Positions 60,676 through 64,000 of a DNA stretch of 64,000 nucleotides are shown in pieces (the stretch's first letter is position 1; each line of letters begins with the position of its first letter). The stretch comes from Sparassis latifolia (Eukaryota > Basidiomycota > Agaricomycetes > Polyporales > Sparassidaceae): the NCBI GenBank assembly GCA_018466975.1, contig CM031561.1:5439111-5503110 (forward strand). The letters are read 5' to 3'. The notes under the pieces are model-generated. The model was given only the letters and a program-made list of their open reading frames with translations, had not been told where the DNA came from and made no database searches. The translations under genes and the position numbers were made by a program.

Positions 60676-60815
60676 TAGTTTAGGGCAGGCTTAGTTTAGG
60701 GCAGGCCAGTTAAGGGCAGGCTCAGTTTAGGGCAGGCTCAGTTTAGGGTAGGCCAGTTAAGGGCAAGCTTGATTTAGGGCAGGCATCATTTAGGGCAGGC
60801 AAGTTAAGGGCAGGG
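60676..60815 (+). repeat. IGS subrepeat c: (T)TTAGGGCAGGC tandem array
   Basis: About nine units alternating TTTAGGGCAGGC and TAAGGGCAGGC at 12-17 bp spacing. Confidence 0.85.
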
Positions 60816-60964
60816 TCTGCTTTTGTAGTCTTCTACGCCGTGCCTCGTAGTCGTCGAGCGTAATGAGCCGTCGTTCGAAACCGATCCTCTACTGCATCTT
60901 CTACTCGGTCGCCCTCTCAGTCCACATGTGCAGGCGACCATGGGGTTACGACCTAGTAGGCACC

Positions 60965-61345
60965 ATTAGAATATTTTGTAGGCAAGTAAGCGCTCTGAGA
61001 CCGTCCATCTACAAACTTGTGGAGGCCATTGCAAATTTTTGTGGGCACTCACAGCGTAGGTGGGCGACCATTACAACATTTTGTAGAGTCCGGTACAAGA
61101 TTTTGTAGGCAGTCACAAACTTATAAGGGCCATAATGTTTTGTAGAGACCAACAAAATATTTTGTAGATGCCCACAACCTCGCATGGATCATCATAATAT
61201 TTTGTAGGCAGGTGCCCTTGGGTGTGGGCAGTCACAAACTTGTGAGGACCACTACAATGTTTTGTAGAGACCAGCACAATATTTTGTAGATGCTCACTTA
61301 CAACATTTTGTGGAGTCAGTACAAAATATTATAGACAGTGCATAA
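60965..61345 (+). repeat. IGS subrepeat d: AATATTTTGTAG-type units
   Basis: The words CAATATTTTGTAG, CAACATTTTGTAG and AATGTTTTGTAGAGACC recur about ten times, interleaved with GGCAGTCACAAACTT. Confidence 0.8.
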
Positions 61346-61634
61346 CCCTGAAGGGACCACCAGAAAATTGGATGGGCACCAAAAGCCTTGTCGGGACCAT
61401 CACAATATTTTTAAGACCGGTGCCCATAGGCTTATGACCTTGCAGAGGCCATCAGAAAATCTTATAGGCAGGCACCCTTGAATGTACAGACTTGAAGGGC
61501 CACTGGAATATTTTCAGGCAAGCATACACCTCAAAGGTCACCTTAAAAGCAGACTGGATGGACAAGGCCAATGATTCTGCTCAGCCAGGCATATCTTCTG
61601 TCTGTGGGAGACCCCTCAGGATATTTCTAATAAC

Positions 61635-61785
61635 TGGAGTTGACCGCTTTTTGGTAAGAGGTTCAGAAATTATTGTGCAAGGGAGAAACCACCAAAAGCG
61701 CGATTTTGTGGACACCTATTATCACGCCTCATGCGCACCTGCCACAACATGAACAAACAGAGGCCCTTTCCTACCACATGAAGGA
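61635..61785 (+). repeat. IGS subrepeat b, copy 2
   Basis: See the copy at 60001-60150. Confidence 0.9.
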
Positions 61786-62110
61786 AGCTGAAAGCAGCAG
61801 GGAAGTGGGGGCTCAGTAAGGGCATTGCATTTATTTGTAAGGTCGAAAGTGTCCGCCGCGGAGCTGTCAGTAAAACTTCTGTGAAGGAAGCGAAAGCAGC
61901 AGGGAAGTGGGGGCTCAAACTTCTTTATTTGTGAAGGTCCGCCAAGCGAAAGCAGCAGGGGAAGTGGGGGCTCAGTAAGGGCATTGCATTTATTTGTAAG
62001 GTCCGAAAGTGTCCTCCGCGGAGCTGTCAGTAGCGATAAACTTCCGTGGAGGAAAGCCGAGGCGTCAAGGATGTGGAGGCTCAGTAAGGCCATCGCATTT
62101 GTTTGCGGTG
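61786..62110 (+). repeat. IGS subrepeat e: AAGCAGCAGGGAAGTGGGGG units
   Basis: Three to four units containing GGAAGTGGGGGCTCA, AGTAAGGGCATTGCATTTA and GTCCGCCGCGGAGCTGTCAG at 61790, 61885 and 61935, plus a diverged unit to 62110. Confidence 0.8.
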
Positions 62111-62175
62111 GATCTGAAACAGTAGTCGCTGCTAAGCCGTGAGTAGGCAAGTACCCGGTCGAAAGGATCCGAGTA

Positions 62176-62715
62176 GTTGAAAGGAGTGCCTTCTAGTAGG
62201 GGTCGCCGCAGAAGTGGAGGAAGCTATTCAATTAGTGTCTCTCTAGTAACGGCCGGCCATAGAAAGGATGAAGCTCTCAGTATGCGAAAGGAACCCCTTA
62301 GTAGATAGGCGTCGCCGGCTGTTAGTATGTCGAAAGGATCAGTAGCTCAGTAGGGGCTCGCCGCAGAAAAGGACAACGCTCTCAGCAGCACCTCCGTGTA
62401 AGCCGGCTTGCCAAAGAAAATGCGAAAATTCCGAGTACATTGTCGAACGGAACGGATTTTAGTAATGTCCCTCGGGATCGTTGAAAGGAGTGCCTTCTAG
62501 TAGGGGTCGCCGCAGAAGTGGAGGAAGCTATTCAATTAGTGTCTCTCTAGTAACGGCCGGCCAAAGAAAGGATGAAGCTCAGTATGCGTGTCGAAAAGGA
62601 TCCGAATCGTTGAAAGGAGTGCCTTCGAGTAGGGGTCGCCGCAGAAGTGGAGGAAGCTGTTTAATTAGTGTCTCTCTAGTAACGGCCGGCCATAGAAAGG
62701 ATGAAGCTCTCAGTA
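62176..62715 (+). repeat. IGS subrepeat f: about 105-bp GTTGAAAGGAGTGCC units
   Basis: Three close copies starting at 62176, 62480 and 62609. Each carries GTAGGGGTCGCCGCAGAAG, TAGTGTCTCTCTAGTAACGG and GAAAGGATGAAGCT. Confidence 0.9.
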
Positions 62716-63567
62716 TGCGTTAGGAACCCCTTAGTAGCGAAGAGAAGGACGTGAAATCACTCCCCTAGTAGATGAGAACGCAGTCGGCTTATTGGGCGCT
62801 GGGGGCTTATTTGTTACTTACTGACTCCTCTATTTATTTTTGACAGGCATGTCCTTGGGTTCCAGGGGTCTTTAATATCGAGTGTCGGGTCTTTTGAGTG
62901 GCCCTAGTAAGGGAAAGGATTCGACCTTCTAGTAATGGCGTCGCCACCGAGCGAAGGTCTTCTCTGAGTACCGGAAAGGAGTGTGCTCTTAGTTTTGATT
63001 ATCGGGAGTTGAAAGCCCCTTGTGGGTCTAGTACGCTCCTTTAGTTGGATGGCTGGCATTTTCTTGACCGAGTCATCGATGGGCCCGTCTGACGGGATGT
63101 ACTGACTTGGAGTGGAAATGGCCGGGTGTGATAGAGTCCTTTGTAGACTCTCCGCCCATGAAGTCGGACCCGGTCCTTTTGTGACCGGTGTCTGCGATGG
63201 AGAAGGATGTGGATTACTTGCCTATGGCCAGATCCGTTTGCAACTAACCACTCGGGGATCCGCCGTGACTGTGGCGTCTTTCAGGCGTGTCCGGTCGCTG
63301 GTAGTCTCCACTGAAGGCGGTGATCTCCATTTTCTGAATGGGGAGAGCTCGACCTAAGACTTGTGAGATCGGGATACATGGTGTTCCTGTCGCCGGCGTG
63401 CGAACGTCAGTACGTCTAGGCGGAAGGCGATGGTGCGCTGCGACTGGAATCGGATGGAATAGAGGGCAATTAAAAGGCCTTGTGATGAGCGCCCGCCTCC
63501 GAAAGCGCTCCGGCGCGAGTAGGACAGTGGCTTGCGTTGGGGTGACCCCTTCGCATGTGCTAGTAGT

Positions 63568-64000
63568 TACCTGGTTGATCCTGCCAGTAGTCATATGCTT
63601 GTCTCAAAGATTAAGCCATGCATGTCCAAGTATAAACAAGTTTGTGCGGTGAAACTGCGAATGGCTCATTAAATCAGTTATAGTTTATTTGATGGTACCT
63701 TGCTACATGGATAACTGTGGTAATTCTAGAGCTAATACATGCGATCAAAGCCCCGACTTCTGGGAGGGGTGTATTTATTAGATAAAAAACCAACGCGGTC
63801 CGCCGCTCCTTTGGTGATTCATAATAACTAGTCGAATCGCAAGGCCTTGTGCCGGCGATGCTTCATTCAAATATCTGCCCTATCAACTTTCGATGGTAGG
63901 ATGAGGCCTACCATGGTTTTAACGGGTAACGGGAATAAGGGTTCGATTCCGGAGAGGAGCCTGAGAAAGCGGCTACCACATCCAAGGAAGGCAGCAGGCG
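63568..64000 (+). rRNA. 18S ribosomal RNA, 5' end (partial)
   Basis: Starts TACCTGGTTGATCCTGCCAG, the universal 5' end of eukaryotic 18S, and continues with TCAAAGATTAAGCCATGCAT, GATGGTACCTTGCTACATGG and GGAAGGCAGCAGGCG at the window edge. Compared with the conserved fungal sequence as I recall it, there are unusual changes, including single-base gaps near 63902, 63931 and 63955 and an extra G near 63969. This copy may be a degenerate array-edge copy or contain sequence errors. Confidence 0.95.

Larger units (their letters stand above)
59400..63567 (+). other. rDNA intergenic spacer and 5' external transcribed spacer (IGS/ETS) upstream of 18S
   Basis: About 4.2 kb of subrepeat-rich sequence that ends directly at the 18S start. 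No protein gene is seen and no 5S rRNA gene is recognisable. The left limit is set where spacer-type repeats begin and is approximate. The RNA polymerase I start site is not identified. Confidence 0.7.

Noticed and set aside
60965..61345. Regular direct repeats with spacers, considered as a CRISPR array
   Set aside because: Repeats are degenerate, unevenly spaced and located in eukaryotic rDNA spacer; there are no cas genes and the organism is a fungus.
58312..63567. Search for a 5S rRNA gene in the spacer
   Set aside because: No stretch resembling the conserved 5S start, box A or box C region was found; it is probably in the spacer part after 28S, outside this window.

Overview
This window is nuclear DNA of a filamentous basidiomycete, most likely an agaricomycete. 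The evidence is that genes carry short introns of 48 to 65 bp with fungal branch and acceptor signals. Conserved genes are clearly fungal: a SamB/Mub1-type MYND protein, an Amt/Mep ammonium transporter and mitochondrial Hsp10. Three gene families typical of agaricomycete genomes occur together near the right end. The last 433 bases are the start of an 18S rRNA gene preceded by about 4.2 kb of repetitive intergenic spacer, so the window crosses from chromosomal sequence into the edge of an rDNA array.

Layout. 1-3.4 kb: the 3' end of an SRPK-like kinase and a decayed S53 (sedolisin) peptidase. 3.9-17.7 kb: a duplicated region with two F-box paralogs in inverted orientation, two degenerate copies of a 2-3.5 kb block, and a segment (12.2-14.6 kb) copied again at 41.1-44.1 kb. 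17.9-20.9 kb: the intact MYND gene. 20.9-37.8 kb: a transposon island, with a foldback element, a hAT element with a perfect 8-bp target duplication, a decayed pogo/Tigger-like element, a complete 8-kb Ty3/gypsy chromovirus inserted in that pogo element, and short terminal-inverted-repeat elements. 38.4-38.9 kb: hsp10. 40.2-41.1 kb: a SNF2-family pseudogene cut off by a dispersed repeat. 42.4-44.1 kb: two small unknown genes. 47.1-49.2 kb: ammonium transporter with a cluster of GATA sites upstream. 50.4-51.7 kb: a third F-box paralog. 53.5-58.3 kb: a three-gene module (X, Y, Z) of unknown function. 58.9-63.6 kb: a minisatellite and rDNA spacer subrepeats. 63.6-64.0 kb: 18S rRNA start, which deviates from the conserved sequence at several positions.

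Constitutive genes here (MYND, hsp10, Amt) are intact. The rest is dominated by duplication, insertion and decay. Many inactivating changes in mobile elements and family genes look like C-to-T (or G-to-A) transitions: CGA to TGA or CAG to TAG stops, Asp to Asn in a transposase active site, and LTR differences that are all transitions. This fits cytosine methylation followed by deamination. The most notable unexplained features are a row of three small ORFs, two encoding a single hydrophobic segment, after pol in the chromovirus; the shared C-terminal domain of the three F-box proteins; and the X/Y/Z module.
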